Origin: Planctomycetota bacterium
GTDB taxonomy: Bacteria; Planctomycetota; UBA8742; UBA2392
Assembly (NCBI GenBank): GCA_025993795.1
Contig: JAMQHL010000066.1
Coordinates: 1 to 36,795, forward strand
Direction of reading: 5' to 3'
DNA: 36,795 nt
Part shown: positions 36,258 through 36,795 of the stretch, in pieces
How the letters are laid out: the number at the start of each line of letters is the position of its first letter
Numbering within the stretch: the stretch's first letter is position 1
The notes under the pieces: model-generated
The model's input: the letters and a program-made list of their open reading frames with translations, nothing else
What the model was told of the DNA's origin: nothing
Databases searched by the model: none
Program-made: the position numbers and the translations under genes

Positions 36258-36703
36258 CTATTTTCTTGGAAGCGTCAGCTCCGTGACTTCACCATCGCGA
36301 ATCTGGACTGTGGCTGACCACGCTTCACTGGCGGCGCCAAGTGGCACGCCTGCTTTGGTGACCAGCAAAACAACGAAGTAGCGTCCGGCCGGCAATCCGC
36401 CTGTTTGTGTAATGCCTGATTCGGCCTTCCAGTGCTTTCCCAGTCCGACAGTGGCACTTGCAGCGGCGTCGCCCTCAGAAAAAATGGCTGTAACGACAAT
36501 GAAAGCCTCGTTTGACGCGCTTTTCACCTTCTCAAGCTCTTCATTTGGAATTGTTACTTTCAAACTTCCGCTGTTGGGTGCGACGGTGTCGACAACTGTG
36601 TAAATCAACTTGCCGGAGTCTCTGCGGGCATCCCATTTCACGTGAACACATGTCCCGTCACTCAGGATCCCATGACTGAAGGGAAGCAAGTCTTCAGGAC
36701 TAA
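36258..36703 (-). pseudogene. beta-sandwich-like gene remnant cut by an insertion element
   Basis: An open frame of about 145 codons on the minus strand ends at 36258. Its sequence (KLIYTVVDTVAPNSGSLKV, GLPAGRYFVVLLVTKAGVPL, ATVQIRDGEVTELTLPRK) resembles a carboxypeptidase-regulatory or Ig-like module. No ATG lies at the 5' end; the only candidate is TTG 36689. Reading upstream, the frame enters what looks like an IS end at about 36704 and meets a stop at 36756-36758. I infer that the 5' part of the gene was separated by the insertion. A short intact gene starting at TTG is the alternative. Confidence 0.5.
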
Positions 36704-36795
36704 GAGCTTGTTTAACAAAGCTGTAGTTTGCGGGCGGGTTCTGTCGATGGGGTGGTTATGGCTACCAACTACCCTACCGACCTTTCGGATGAGCA
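36704..36795 (+). mobile_element. left end of a probable IS5-family insertion sequence (cut by window edge)
   Basis: The sequence GAGCTTGTTTAACAAA at about 36704-36719 looks like a terminal inverted repeat of IS5-type elements. A short leader follows, then the start of a transposase frame at 36758. The other end and the target duplication are outside the window, so the exact boundary is uncertain by a few bases; CTAA just before it could be target sequence. Confidence 0.5.
36758..36795 (+). CDS. IS5-family transposase N-terminus (3' truncated by window)
   Basis: The ATG at 36758 is preceded by a GGGGTGG stretch and encodes MATNYPTDLSDEQ before the window ends. The string YPTDLSDEQ is the usual start of IS5/IS4-type transposases with an N-terminal DUF4096-like domain. 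Only 12-13 residues are visible, so the family call rests on this short match and on the adjacent terminal-repeat-like sequence. Confidence 0.55.
   Translation, partial: MATNYPTDLSDE

Overview
The window is about 60% GC and densely coded on both strands. It looks like chromosome from a Gram-negative-type bacterium, and I infer Planctomycetota or a close relative. The signs are a CMP-KDO synthetase (so KDO-containing LPS), a HEAT-repeat lipoprotein, a membrane-anchored Ser/Thr kinase with DLG in place of DFG, a very large GspK-like pseudopilin with lectin-like regions, and several secreted proteins of no known family. Taxonomy is inference; no rRNA or tRNA gene was seen.

Layout, left to right. 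1-1745: 3' part of a surface protein made of a near-perfect 165-bp NHL repeat array, ending in a Cys-containing C-terminal anchor. 1975-5468 (+): a small membrane-anchored protein, a membrane protein with an excisionase-like HTH, a two-receiver response regulator and a D-2-hydroxyacid dehydrogenase. 5479-9308 (-): a small hypothetical, an EVE-domain protein translationally coupled to a BFD-like [2Fe-2S] protein, a secreted tandem-repeat protein, hypoxanthine phosphoribosyltransferase, and an archaeal-type phosphoglycerate mutase homologue lacking part of its metal site. 9498-14965 (+): a giant DsbD overlapping a PAS-GAF-GGDEF diguanylate cyclase. 15041-19004 (+): a secreted TPR-like protein, purH and a CPBP protease. 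19005-23628 (-): nuoL, nuoK, nuoJ and a HEAT lipoprotein. 24059-33384 (+): a vWA-like secreted protein, the giant pseudopilin, a secreted unknown and the kinase. 33400-34122 (-): kdsB. 34161-36196 (+): a small anchored protein overlapping a second diguanylate cyclase. 36258-36795: a gene remnant abutting the left end of a probable IS5-family element cut by the window edge.

The most notable item is the DsbD gene at 9498-13199. Its reading frame is interrupted by TGA at 12897, exactly where the first Cys of the C-terminal thioredoxin CxxC motif belongs. The frame continues through a complete thioredoxin domain to a normal TGA stop at 13197 that overlaps the next start codon. A perfect 7-bp hairpin with a GGA loop begins 11 nt after the UGA, and its loop begins 18 nt after it, which fits a bacterial SECIS element. 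I read this as a selenoprotein: a Sec-Lys-Asn-Cys transmembrane thiol-disulfide reductase with four DsbD-alpha-like domains and an extra internal thioredoxin domain whose motif is an ordinary Cys-Ala-Pro-Cys.

Other themes are signalling (two diguanylate cyclases with intact I-sites, a response regulator, a kinase) and envelope functions (DsbD, KdsB, lipoprotein, pseudopilin). The respiratory genes are only the J-K-L part of complex I.
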